A DNA stretch of 64,000 bases from Schistocerca nitens. Its lineage: Eukaryota > Arthropoda > Insecta > Orthoptera > Acrididae. The notes under the pieces are model-generated. The model had not been told where the DNA came from. It worked only from the letters and a program-made list of their open reading frames with translations, and searched no databases. The first letter of the stretch is position 1; each line of letters starts with the position of its first letter. The translations under genes and the position numbers were made by a program. This document shows, piece after piece, positions 9,226 to 18,112 of this stretch. The stretch covers positions 114,359,501 through 114,423,500 of the forward strand of contig NC_064614.1 in the NCBI RefSeq assembly GCF_023898315.1. The letters are read 5' to 3'.

Positions 9226-9622
9226 TATGAAACTACGCAACATGACAGTGCCGTGCTCGGTGGTTGTCTACGTAAGAGTGTGGAGAGCTGTATGTGTCAT
9301 GTAACTAATGAACCAAAACCATTGGTAAAATTTCCGCCCTCACAGTGAACACAGTATGACCTCTGCTGTTTGTCAGTGTTGGTTTCTGTCACTCGCGTTT
9401 CGGAGGCTCTAGCACGTCAAAAGTCTAAAAGCGATTACAATTTACATTTTCTCCTTTTACTCCTTTTACTCCTTGTCTAACTGGTGTGATCCAAACTGTA
9501 CACCTATCTCCACACTTCCAAGACGCTAGCTCGCAAACATTTTTTTTTTTTTTTTTGTTAGCGAAGTAGCCTACCCATCCACCAACCACAACGCCATGTG
9601 GTAAAGCTTTTGATAGACCCTG

Positions 9623-11410
9623 TGTATCGCTGTAAAGTGAAGCCATATTTCTCGAGCAGAAATCTCACGAGATGTTTTAAAAAGTTATGACTGTTTTGAC
9701 TGGGTGATGCTGTCTTTTTCCTACCTTGAACGAATCTTACTACGACGGGCAGCCACAAAGTTTAATATCTCCTAGAAAAAAATAATCAAGTCACCGTATT
9801 AAGGTTTTTGTTTATTAGCAGCTAGAGGAGTTTCGGCTGTTGTGAAGGAATCGAACAATGTGGAATACCGAAGTATTTCCTCTATTAGGCGCTGCTGCCT
9901 CATAGGAATATCGTACAGTATTTCTGAGGGCTAATATATGATGTTCTGTAGTGAGTATCAACCGTTTGCCGGCATTGCTTTCTTCACTGTTTAAAACCTT
10001 TGTGTTTTTTATGAGACGTCTGAAGGTAAGTTCTCAGAAAATTATGTCAACTGTTAGATGTGTATCCTAGACATTGACGGTAAATGCAAAGCATTATCAA
10101 ACAGTATTAGTTTATTATGCAATGGCCGTTTCTGAGTTGACGATATTTTTTTAAGTGAGAGAAAGACTACTTTCAATATTTTTCCAAATCAACCTGTCAG
10201 CCTATGCGGAATACCTAAGAGTTCCTATGCACTTGATCCTGGTTCATCGAAAGGAACATAGCGAGTATCACTACATCAAAATAGAAGACCTCCAATAGAG
10301 GTAGAAAAGCGAGGACATCATTTATACTGAGCCAATCTTCACACAGAAGTCAATTAGAGGTCGAACCAAGAGCTAACCAACAGCCCAGAAACATCAAAGG
10401 TTCTAAGGGCGAAAAATAGAAACGTAAGGACCAGAAACCTCCCAACAAAAGAAGAGAGAAAAACTCTTCAAGAAATTACAGTTTACTTTTAAGGATGATT
10501 GAAAAGGCGATGATGAATCTTTCAGTTCTGATGTATCGTACCATCTGCTGTACGGGAAGACAACGATGCTCAGTTACTCTTGTTATACGACGGAAAATTT
10601 TATGAAGATAAGCAAGAAGAATTCTGGATACAATGTTACCCAACTGTACTGTAATGGTTCAGAGAACGAAAATTATATTTGTGAACTGCAACTGAAATAA
10701 GATAAGTCATCTCTCTAAACTGTGACATGGATTACACGTAATGTATTTCCTAAGATTCATTATGTCGTTTTTTTGCCAAATGTAATTTATCAATATTTTC
10801 AACCCTCTATTGCATATTATTCGACTATTTCACACTACCTGTCATTTGACACTTCTTTTATTTTTTTCTATTTTCAATCAGAAGAATTGAAGCAAATTAA
10901 TTTTTCATTAGCTGTAACTTATCAAAATAAGTTGCATTCTCTATTCGTTTTGGTTTTAGTCATTTTAGTCATTCCGATTATAAAATACGCTGACAAATGT
11001 AAATTTTACTTCATATTACTCGAAGCTCCTCAACATGTCTGCACTGCTGGAACACACTGGCATCTCGGTGTCACAGTGCTGTCTCAGGTGTATCCAGATA
11101 GGTAAAAAAGGCATCTGGATCTGGATATCGATATGCTACTGTGCGGCGGCGCTGTGGACAAGTGTCTGGAAACGAACAAAAACTTAACCGCCTATAACTT
11201 CCTACATAATTTGTTTAGGTGATAACTGAAATTTTATGAACACCCCAAATGTATCCGCAACGTCAATGGATCAAATAGTTGCAAGACCAGCAACCCCCAC
11301 CCTCTCCCACTCCACCCCGTTTGCTTCAAGAATGGAACTATTTATGAAACAATCATTTCACGCATGTCAATGTTCATGAAATTATATTCCCTGAACCGCG
11401 AGTCGCACGA
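9623..11410. other. Unassigned sequence, 1.8 kb
   Basis: Contains an unremarkable 127-codon frame (10722-11105) rich in F, I and L from AT-rich DNA, with no family I recognise. No TIR, tRNA box or RT motif seen. Confidence 0.5.
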
Positions 11411-11454
11411 TGACTGAGATGACATAAGTTATGAGATAGCAATATGCGCATATA

Positions 11455-12778
11455 CGAGGTGTGGCTAGAAAAAAACCGGACTAGTACTGGTGAAACAATA
11501 AAACGAATGCAATAAGGCTGAAAGTCGCGTGGCCTGTCACGGGACTCTCGCTCCGCCTACTGCTCGAGTTTCATCTGCCTCCTGCACTCAGTCTGCCCGT
11601 GGCGTCTGTTTTAAGTAGTTGACGTTTTGTCTGTGCGTCGGAAAATGTTGAGTGTACAGAAAGAACAGCGTGTTAACATCAAATTTTGTTTCAAACTAGG
11701 AAAATCTGCAAGTGAAACGTTTGTAATGTTACAACAAGTGTACGGCGATGATTGCTTATCGCGAACACAAGTGTTTGAGTGGTTTAAACGATTTAAAGAT
11801 GGCCGCGAAGACACCAGTGATGACACTCGCACTGGCAGACCATTGTCAGCAAAAACTGATGCAAACATTGAAAAAATCGGTAAACTTGTTCGACAAGATC
11901 GCCGTTTAACAATCAGAGCAGTGTCTGAGTTAACAGGAGTTGACAAGGAAAGTGTTAGGCAGATTCTTCATGAAAGTTTCAACATGAACAAAGTGTGTTC
12001 AAAAATGGTTCCAAAGTGTCTCACAATTGAACAGAAGGAACGCCGAAGAATGATTTGTTCTGACATCCTGGAAAACATTGAAAGTGATCCCACCTTCTTA
12101 CAAAATGTTATTACTTGCGATGAATCGTGGTTTTTTACTTACGATCCCGAAACTAAACGCCAATCGATGCATTGGAAAACTCCTGGTTCTCCACGACAAA
12201 AAAAAGCAAGAATGTCAAAATCGAAATTCAAGCCAATGATGATTGTTTTTTTTTTTTGACATCAAAGGGTTTGTGCACATTGATTGGGTACCAGAGGGAC
12301 AAACAGTGAATCAGCATTACTACATTAGCGTCCTGGCTACCCTACGTGAGCGAGTACGGAGAAAACGGAACGATTTGTGGAGAAAAAAGTCATGGATCCT
12401 TCACCAAGACAATGCCCCAGCTCACAGTGCGTTGTCAGTGAAGACGTTTTTGGCAAAACATAACATTCCCATCTTAGATCATCCACCCTACTCACCTGAT
12501 TTGGCCCCCTGTGACTTTTTTCTTTTCCCTAAAGTCAAGTCAGCTTTGAAAGGAACTAGATTTGAGACTGTTGAAGCAGTAAAAGAAAAAGCGACGGAAG
12601 TAATGTATGGACTTACCGGAAATGATCTGCAGCATTGCTATGAACAGTGGAAAATTCGTATGGAGCGGTGTAGAGACCGAGGAGGAGAGTACATTGAAGG
12701 AGATAACATGAAATTGTAAAAAATTGTAAATAAATGTTTTTTCCAGCATCAGTCCGGTTTTTTTCTAGCCGCACCTCG
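11455..12778 (+). mobile_element. Nearly intact mariner (DD34D) element, 1324 bp
   Basis: Perfect TA duplication (11453-11454 and 12779-12780) and 28-base TIRs differing at one position (cgaggtgtggctagaaaaaa versus cgaggtgcggctagaaaaaa over the first 20). The length and gene layout are those of a complete mariner. It landed in the 5' arm of Tc1-like copy B, so it is younger than that element. Confidence 0.95.
11645..12719 (+). pseudogene. Mariner transposase, one homopolymer frameshift
   Basis: Cut-and-paste transposase acting at the element's own TIRs. Start chosen at ATG 11645 (MLSVQKEQR). Residues about 5-110 carry the two helix-turn-helix DNA-binding units ('FCFKLGKSASETFVMLQQVY', 'VFEWFKRFKDGRED', 'LTIRAVSELTGVDKESV'). 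The catalytic domain has 'VITCDESWFFTYD' (first D), 'WILHQDNAPAHSAL' (second D) and 'YSPDLAPCDFFLFPKVKSAL' (third D). I count 34 residues between the second and third D, giving DD34D, and the WVPHEL-like linker reads 'WVPEGQT'. The only lesion seen is a run of 12 T at 12246-12257, which shifts the frame; without the shift the protein would be about 357 residues, near family size. It may be a real mutation or an assembly or sequencing error in the homopolymer. Confidence 0.9.
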
Positions 12779-12858
12779 TACAGATAGCGTACAAAAGGTA
12801 TAAAAGGGCAGTGTATTGGCGAAACTGTCGTTTGTACTCATGTCCATGATGTGAAAAG

Positions 12859-13826
12859 ATGTCCGACGTGGTTTTGGCCACACGACGGGAATTAAAATAC
12901 CTTGAACGCGAAATGATAGTTGGAGTTGGACGCATGGGACATTCACTTCGAAAATCGTTAGGGAACTCAATATTCCGACATCCGTTGTATGAGGAGTGTG
13001 CCGAGAATACCAAGCTTCAGGCATTGCCTCTCACCACGGACAACGCAGAGGCCGACTGCCTTCACTTAATCACCGGGAGCAGTGGCGTTAGCGTTAAGTC
13101 GTCAGTGCTAACAGACAAGCAACGCTGCGTGAAACAAACGCAGAACTCAATGTGGGACGTACGACGAACGTATCTGCTAGGACATTGTGCCTCTGCTAAC
13201 AGCACGACATCGCCTGCAGCGCCTCTCCTGGGCTCGTCACCATATTCTTTGGACCATAGTCGACTGGAAAACCGTGGCCTCGTCAGATGGGTCCCAATTG
13301 TAGTTGGTAAAAGCTGGTGACAGGGTTCGAATGTGGCGCAGACATCACGAAGCCATGGGCCCAAGTTGTCAACAAGGCACTGTGCAAGGTGGTGGTGGCT
13401 CCATAATGATGTGGACTGCTTTTACATGGAATGGACTGGATCCTCTGGTGCAAATGAACCGACCATTGACTGGAAATCGCCATGTTCTGCTACTTGGAGA
13501 CCATTTGCAGCTATTCAAGAGCGATGGAGTTTTTATGAAACACAGTGGACCATGTCACTGAGCCACAATAGTTCGCGACTGGTTTGATGAACATTCGGGA
13601 CAGTTCGAGCGAACGATTTGGCCACCAAGATCACCCGACATGGGACATAATCGAAAGGTCAGGTCGACAAGAAAATCCTGCACCGGCAAAACTGTCGCAG
13701 TTGTGAAAGGGTATAGAGGCAACATCCTCAATATTTCTGTAGGGGGCGTACAGCGACTAGTGGAGTCCACGTCATGTCGAGTTGCTGCACTACGCTGGGT
13801 AAAAAGAGGTCCGACACGACGTTAGA
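12859..13826 (+). pseudogene. Tc1-like transposase remnant (copy B)
   Basis: N-terminal piece from ATG 12859 (MSDVVLATRRELKYLERE, then 'MIVGVGRMGHS'), the helix-turn-helix start of this Tc1 family. Later pieces: 'RCIGKQ'-like decay, then 'GGGSIMMWTAFTWNGLDPL' near 13390-13450 and 'MNRPLTGNRHVLLLGDHLQ'. The second aspartate box reads 'DGVFMKHSGPCHW' (relatives: MDDNAPCH), so the residue is lost. After 'SPDM' near 13640 the sequence jumps to GHNRK, lacking the segment with the catalytic glutamate, exactly as in copy A. Inactive. Confidence 0.8.
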
Positions 13827-13876
13827 ATGTATTCCATGACTTTTGCCAACTCAGAGTAATTTTGTACCTAGTACAA

Positions 13877-14076
13877 AAAATGGTTCAAATGGCTCTGAGC
13901 ACTATGGGACTCAACTGCTGAGGTCATTAGTCCCCTAGAACTTAGAACTAGTTAAACCTAACTAACCTAAGGACATCACAAACATCCATGCCCGAGGCAG
14001 GATTCGAACCTGCGACCGTAGTGGTCTTGCGGTTCCAGACTGCAGCGCCTTTAACCGCACGGCCACTTCGGCCGGC
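13877..14076 (-). mobile_element. SINE, family I (class II tRNA head), 11-bp TSD
   Basis: Direct repeats 'acctagtacaa' at 13866-13876 and 14077-14087 bound a minus-strand SINE. The tRNA-like head includes box B 'ggttcgaatcctg' (complement of aggattcgaacc) and a Leu/Ser-type long variable arm; the tail ends 'gagccatttgaaccattttt'. Full-length copy with near-perfect TSD, inserted just past Tc1-like copy B. Confidence 0.92.
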
Positions 14077-14119
14077 ACCTAGTACAAAGGTGTATGTGGA
14101 GACTCTCTGCAAAATTTGG

Positions 14120-14275
14120 TTTTCCCCCGTCGGAGGTTCGAGTCCTCCCTCGGGAATGGATGTGTGTGTTGTTCATAGCGTAAGTTAGTTTAAGCTTGAT
14201 TAAGTAGTGTGTAAGATTAGGGACCGATGACCTAAGCAGTTTGGTTCCATAAGATCTTACCACAAATTTACAAAC
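14120..14275 (+). mobile_element. SINE, family II (5'-truncated)
   Basis: Starts within a tRNA-like head (box B 'ggaggttcgagtcctccctc') and continues 'gggaatggatgtgtgtgttg', 'aagtagtgtgtaagattagg', 'gaccgatgacctaagcagtt', ending near 'ccacaaatttaca'. The layout parallels family I, but the tail is different. No clear TSD found. Confidence 0.75.
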
Positions 14276-14518
14276 TTTTTTACAAAATTTGTTTGAATAG
14301 AATTAGTAGTAATGAAGTAGTAAGTTAAAACATCATGCCTGATCCGACGTTTTGCCACATAAAGAGCGAAAGCGTATTAAGCAACAACTTTTTTCTTTTC
14401 GTTACTTTGTTGGAGTGTGTCAGCGACAAAAGGTTTCGAAAATGTTTGAAATTATGCGGAAAGTTCGTTGTAAGTCACCGAGTGCTCTCATTCTAAAATA
14501 TTAGATAAATACAGTATG

Positions 14519-14772
14519 GGTACTGCTGTTGATAATTCTTCCGGGTTATATGGCCGTGGTCCATGGAATTCTTCTATTCCTAACGTTTCGTCCACTACTA
14601 CGTTGGACATCTTCAGAGGTATGGCTGGTCCTGCTGAGTCCTGCCGACTGACTGCAGCAGGACCAGCCATACCTCTGAAGATGTCCAACGTAGTAGTGGA
14701 CGAAACGTTAGGAATAGAAGAATTCCATGGACCACGGCCATATAACCCGGAAGAATTATCAACAACAGTACC
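14519..14772. repeat. Near-perfect hairpin (118-bp arms), probable Penelope-like terminal unit
   Basis: Arms 14519-14636 and 14655-14772 are inverted copies with a single mismatch (117/118) around an 18-base loop. The unit is flanked by 12-bp direct repeats 'acagtatgggta' (14511-14522, overlapping the left arm by 4, and 14801-14812). Each arm contains 'ctctgaagatgtcc' followed after a spacer by 'ggacgaaacgt', resembling the hammerhead-type core (CUGANGA...GAAA) known from Penelope-like element termini, though one extra base lies between CUGAAGA and stem II. Both open frames through the hairpin encode the same peptide on opposite strands and are not genes. Confidence 0.65.
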
Positions 14773-15049
14773 ATCCGGTCGTGAAAGCCTTCATTGTATG
14801 ACAGTATGGGTAATTTCCGAACCGTGAGTTAGATTTCCTCAAGACATGTGTACAGTTTGTAACTTTAATACCTGACTTAGTATGTCAAACCTTTAACGTA
14901 GTATTATACCTCTTAGTGAAATACATTTTAAATTTTTAACTTTAGACAACAATTGTATGAAATACTCAAAACCAAATGTTTGTTGCCCCTCGAAGCCGTC
15001 AAATTGGCAAACTTAACTCGGAGTAGGTGATTAGCCGTTTAGTAGTGTA

Positions 15050-15439
15050 CAGGGTGTTTCGAAATTTTTTACATACCTCTAGGAGTTGTAGAGCGGAGTG
15101 AGTGGATAATATTTTAAGACTGGAATCCGTAAACGTAAACCTCCCGTGCTACAACCACTTGAAAACATGTTGGTAACGCGACCATTTTTACAAGTTAATG
15201 ATTAGGGGTGATCTACTAAATCACTTGTGTTACTATTCCGCTCATAACACATTGCTCGTGCACTCTTTGACGGGTTCCCTTCAATGTGATGCAGTACTGC
15301 CTCTTCCAATTCGGGTGTGTGGCGTGTCCTTTGAGCATCACAGTCACGCCTGCTGAAGGTACACGAACCCTTTCTCAAAGCCGTTGCGTAATTGTGGCGA
15401 AAAGTGAATGTGATGGAGTCGGACGTTGCGGAGAAAGAT
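15050..15439 (-). mobile_element. DDE transposon fragment (DUF4817-type N-terminus)
   Basis: A terminal-repeat-like end 'cagggtgtttcgaaattttt' follows TA at 15048-15049. On the minus strand, a frame around 15350-15240 reads 'RTRHTPELEEAVLHHIEGNP' then 'SKSARAMCYE', the linker and second helical domain of this transposase group. The element is cut at 15440 by the 3' end of a LINE and no right end was found. Confidence 0.65.
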
Positions 15440-15995
15440 CATCTACATCTATATCTACATGGATACTCTGCAAATCACACGTAAGCGCCCGGCAGAGGGT
15501 TCATCGAGCCACCTTCACATGAATTCTCTATTATTCTAACCTCGAACAGCCCGTGCAAAAAACGAACCTCTATCTTTCCATGCAAAATTGATTTCCTCTG
15601 TTTTGTTACGATGATCATTTCTCACTATATAGGTCGGCGTCAACAAAATATTTACGTATTCAGAGGAGAAAGTTGGCTGTTGAAATTTCGTGATAAGATC
15701 TCGCAGCAACGAAAATCGACTTAGTTTCAATGATGTTCATCCCAAATCATGTCAGTGACACTCTCTCCCATATTTCTCGATAATACAAAACTTGCTTCTC
15801 TTCTTTGAACTTTCTCGATGTCCTCCGGTAATCCTATCTGGAAAGGACCCCACAACGCGGAGCAGTACTCTAAAAGGGGACGGACAGGCGTAGTGTAAGC
15901 AGTCTCTTTACCAGATCTGTTGCATCTTCTAAGTGTTCTGCTAATAAAACGCAATCTTTGGTTCGCCTTCCCCATAACATTTTCTAAGTATTCTA

Positions 15996-16210
15996 AAAAT
16001 GGTTCAAATGGCTCTGAGCACTATGGGACTTAACATCGATGGTCATCAGTCCACTAGAACTTAGAACTACTTAAACCTAACCAACCTAAGGACGTCACAC
16101 AACACCCAGTCATCACGAGGCAGAGAAAATCCCTGACCCCACCGGGAATCGAACCCGGGAACCTGGGTGTGGGAAGCGAGAACGCTACCGTACGACCACG
16201 AGCTGCGGAC
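15996..16210 (-). mobile_element. SINE, family III (chimeric head) inside a LINE
   Basis: Minus-strand SINE with the family I tail (ggttcaaatggctctgagca on the plus strand) but a different tRNA-like head: plus-strand 'gggaatcgaacccgggaacc' and 'cgtacgaccacgagctgcgg'. TSD approximately 'tctaagtattcta' (15983-15995) versus 'tctatgtgttcta' (16211-16223). Confidence 0.85.
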
Positions 16211-16355
16211 TCTATGTGTTCTACCTAACTTAAATTGCTCGTAACTGTAATTCCTAGTTATTTAGTTGAATTTACGGCCTTTAGATTTGACTGACTTATC
16301 GTGTAACCGGTGTTTAACGGATTCATTTTAGCGCCAACTGCCAATTTTCGCACCA

Positions 16356-16542
16356 AAAAAATGGTTCAAATGGCTCTGAGCACTATGGGACTCAACTGCT
16401 GTGGTCATAAGTACCCTAGAACTTAGAACTACTTAAACCTAACTAACCTAAGGACATCACACACATCCATGCCCGAGGCAGGATTCGAACCTGCGACCGT
16501 AGCAGTCGCACGGTTCCGGACTGCGCGCCTAGATCCGCGAGA
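16356..16542 (-). mobile_element. SINE, family I, inside the same LINE
   Basis: Direct repeats 'ccaattttcgcacca' (16341-16355) and 'ccaatttttcgcacca' (16543-16558). Head box B visible as plus-strand 'caggattcgaacctg'; the outer part of the tRNA-like head is decayed. Confidence 0.9.
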
Positions 16543-16682
16543 CCAATTTTTCGCACCATATAGATATCCTTTCTAAATCGTTTTGCAATTTGTTTTGATT
16601 TTCTGATCACTTTACTAGACGATAAACGACATCATCATCTGCAGACAACCTCCGAGGGCTGCTTAGATTGTCCCCTAAATCG

Positions 16683-16892
16683 AAAAAAAAAAATGGTTCA
16701 AATGGCTCTGAGCACTATGGGACTTAACATCTAAGGTCATCAGTCCCCTAGAACTTAGAACTACTTAAACCTAACTAACTTAAGGACATCACATACATCC
16801 TGCCCGAGGCAGGATTCGAACCTGCGACCGTAGCGGTCGCGCGGTTCCAGACCGAAGCGCCTTGAACAGCTCGGCCACCGCGGCCGGCCACG
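16683..16892 (-). mobile_element. SINE, family I, inside the same LINE
   Basis: Begins with an A-rich run after 'taaatcg' (16676-16682), which repeats at 16893-16899. Full head through plus-strand 'cggccaccgcggccggcc'. Third SINE in the same LINE and in the same orientation as the other two. Confidence 0.88.
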
Positions 16893-17486
16893 TAAATCGT
16901 CTATATACATAAGGAACAGGAGAGGGCCCATAACACTACCTTACGGAACGCCAGAAATCACTTCTGTTTTACTCGATGTCTTTCCGTCAATTACTACGAA
17001 CGGTGATCTCTCTGAAAGGAAATCACGAATCCAGTCATATTAACTGAGACGATATTCGGTAAGCAAGCCGCTAGTGACGTATAGTATCGAAAGCCTTTTG
17101 GAAAACTAGAAATGCGGGATCAGTTTGAAATCCCTTGTCAACAGCACTCAACGTTTCGTGTGTGTAAAGAGTTAGTTGTGTTTCACAAGAACGATGTTTT
17201 CTAAATGCGTGTTGACTGTGTGTCAACAGACCATTCTCTTCGAGGTGTTCATAATGTTGAAACACAATACATGTTCCAAAATCCTGCTGCATATCGACGT
17301 TAATGATATGGGACTGTAATATTGCGGATTACTCCTACTGACTTTCTTGAATATTGGTGTGACCTGAGGAACTTTACAGTATTTGGGTACGGGTCTTTCG
17401 TCGAGTGAGCAATTTTATGTGATTGTTAAGTATGGAGCTATTGCATCAGCATACTCTGAAAGGAACCTAATTGGTAAACTATGGGT

Positions 17487-17994
17487 GTCATTGGGAACTC
17501 CAGTGTTAGGCGGGTGATGGAGTTCCTCAGGAAGATAGTAGGTAAACCGGGAAAGAACTCCAGTGTGCTTTCGATATGTTTGCCGGGTGTCTCATCCGTG
17601 ATGTGGAGGAGGCCTGCCTCCGGCTATCGAGCGCAGTGGGTGCAACCGGCTGCATGTAGTTGCACATGTCGACACGAATGACGCCTGCCGCTTGGGTTCG
17701 GAGGACATCTTCGGCTCCTTACGGCGGCTGGCTGATTTGGTGAAGGCAAATACCAACACATGCGGGGTGCAGGCTAAGCTGTCTATTTGTAGCATCATAC
17801 CCGGGGTTGATCGCGGTCCTCTGGTTTGGAGCAGAGAGGAAAGTCTAAACCAGAGGCTCAGACGACTCTGCCACGATATCGGATGTGAATTTCTCTACCC
17901 CCACTATCGGGTACAGAATTGTAGGGTTCCCCTTAATAGGTCAGGCGTGCACTACACTCAGGAGACGGCTACTAGGGTAGCGGAGTACGTGTGA
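17487..17994 (+). pseudogene. LINE ORF1 with SGNH esterase-like domain
   Basis: CR1-clade ORF1 proteins carry an SGNH-hydrolase (esterase) domain thought to act in RNP or membrane association. Signs here: 'GNSSVRRV' near the start (block I-like), a central shifted segment with 'HVDTNDACRLGSEDIF' near 17664-17712 (relatives: HVGTND.....SE, block III with Asn), then one open frame 17692-17994 with 'GSLRRLADLVKANTN', 'SICSIIPGVDRGPL', 'LNQRLRRLCHDIGCEFL' and the C-terminal 'SGVHYTQETATRVAEYV'. The final block normally has D..H (DGLHL); here Gly replaces Asp while His is kept. At least one frameshift (17681-17692). Ends at TGA 17992-17994. Confidence 0.75.
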
Positions 17995-18112
17995 CGTGCT
18001 CATGGGGATGTTTTAGGCCCTCCCTTGGGATCAAAGAAGATTTGCCTGTTAAATCAGCCACAGTGACCTCAGAGAACTTGGTCCTTGCAGATCAGAGATA
18101 GAAAAGATTAAT

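Larger units (their letters stand above)
6821..9622 (-). mobile_element. DDE transposon with long inverted arms, interrupted by a Tc1-like element
   Basis: Left end 'cagggtgtgtcacaaggtat' follows a TA at 6819-6820; the right end (gaccctg, 9616-9622) is followed by TG where TA is expected. The left arm (about 6880-6960, including 'aaggagtaaaggagaaattg') reappears inverted at about 9435-9540. Between the arms are minus-strand transposase fragments (6968-7620) and a complete Tc1-like element (7791-9225) nested inside. Both the arm match and the coding relics support one element split by the insertion. Confidence 0.75.
11411..13858 (+). mobile_element. Tc1-like DNA transposon, copy B, split by a mariner
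   Basis: Left TIR near 11411 (tgactgagatgacataagtt) matches the complement of the right end near 13858 (ccatgacttttgccaactca). The 5' arm is interrupted at 11453 by the mariner (11455-12778) and resumes at 12779 with 'tacagatagcgtacaaaagg', then 'ataaaagggcagtg'. The remainder aligns with copy A. Removing the insertion leaves about 1.12 kb, short for a Tc1 element because of internal deletions. Confidence 0.85.
15440..17474 (-). mobile_element. CR1-like non-LTR retrotransposon, 5'-truncated, pierced by three SINEs
   Basis: The minus strand runs from RT to the 3' end, which carries the family's (TGTAGA)-type tail (plus-strand catctacatctatatctaca at 15440-15461). Visible motifs: 'HSQHAFRKHRSCETQLTLYT' and 'DPAFLVFQKAFDTI' (RT fingers and first aspartate, 17290-17071), an AGERFPSR/GVP-like region near 16960, the FADD region near 16650, and C-terminal 'ANQRLRFISRTLRRCNRSGK', 'PVRPLLEYCSALWGPFQIG' (15975-15830). 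SINEs at 15996-16210, 16356-16542 and 16683-16892 interrupt it, each with its own TSD. Numerous stops; dead. The 5' limit abuts another LINE. Confidence 0.85.

Noticed and set aside
10722..11105. 127-codon open frame rich in hydrophobic residues
   Set aside because: The composition follows the AT-rich DNA; no motif, splice signals or homologous family seen.
13988..14263. ORFs over SINE sequences (for example 13988-14188, 43361-43651, 40389-40595)
   Set aside because: All lie in tRNA-derived SINEs and repeat the same translated motifs (EAGFEPATV and similar); not proteins.
14488..14827. Overlapping opposite-strand ORFs (14488-14688 minus, 14516-14827 plus) encoding the same peptide
   Set aside because: They are the two arms of one inverted repeat read in opposite directions; no gene is implied.
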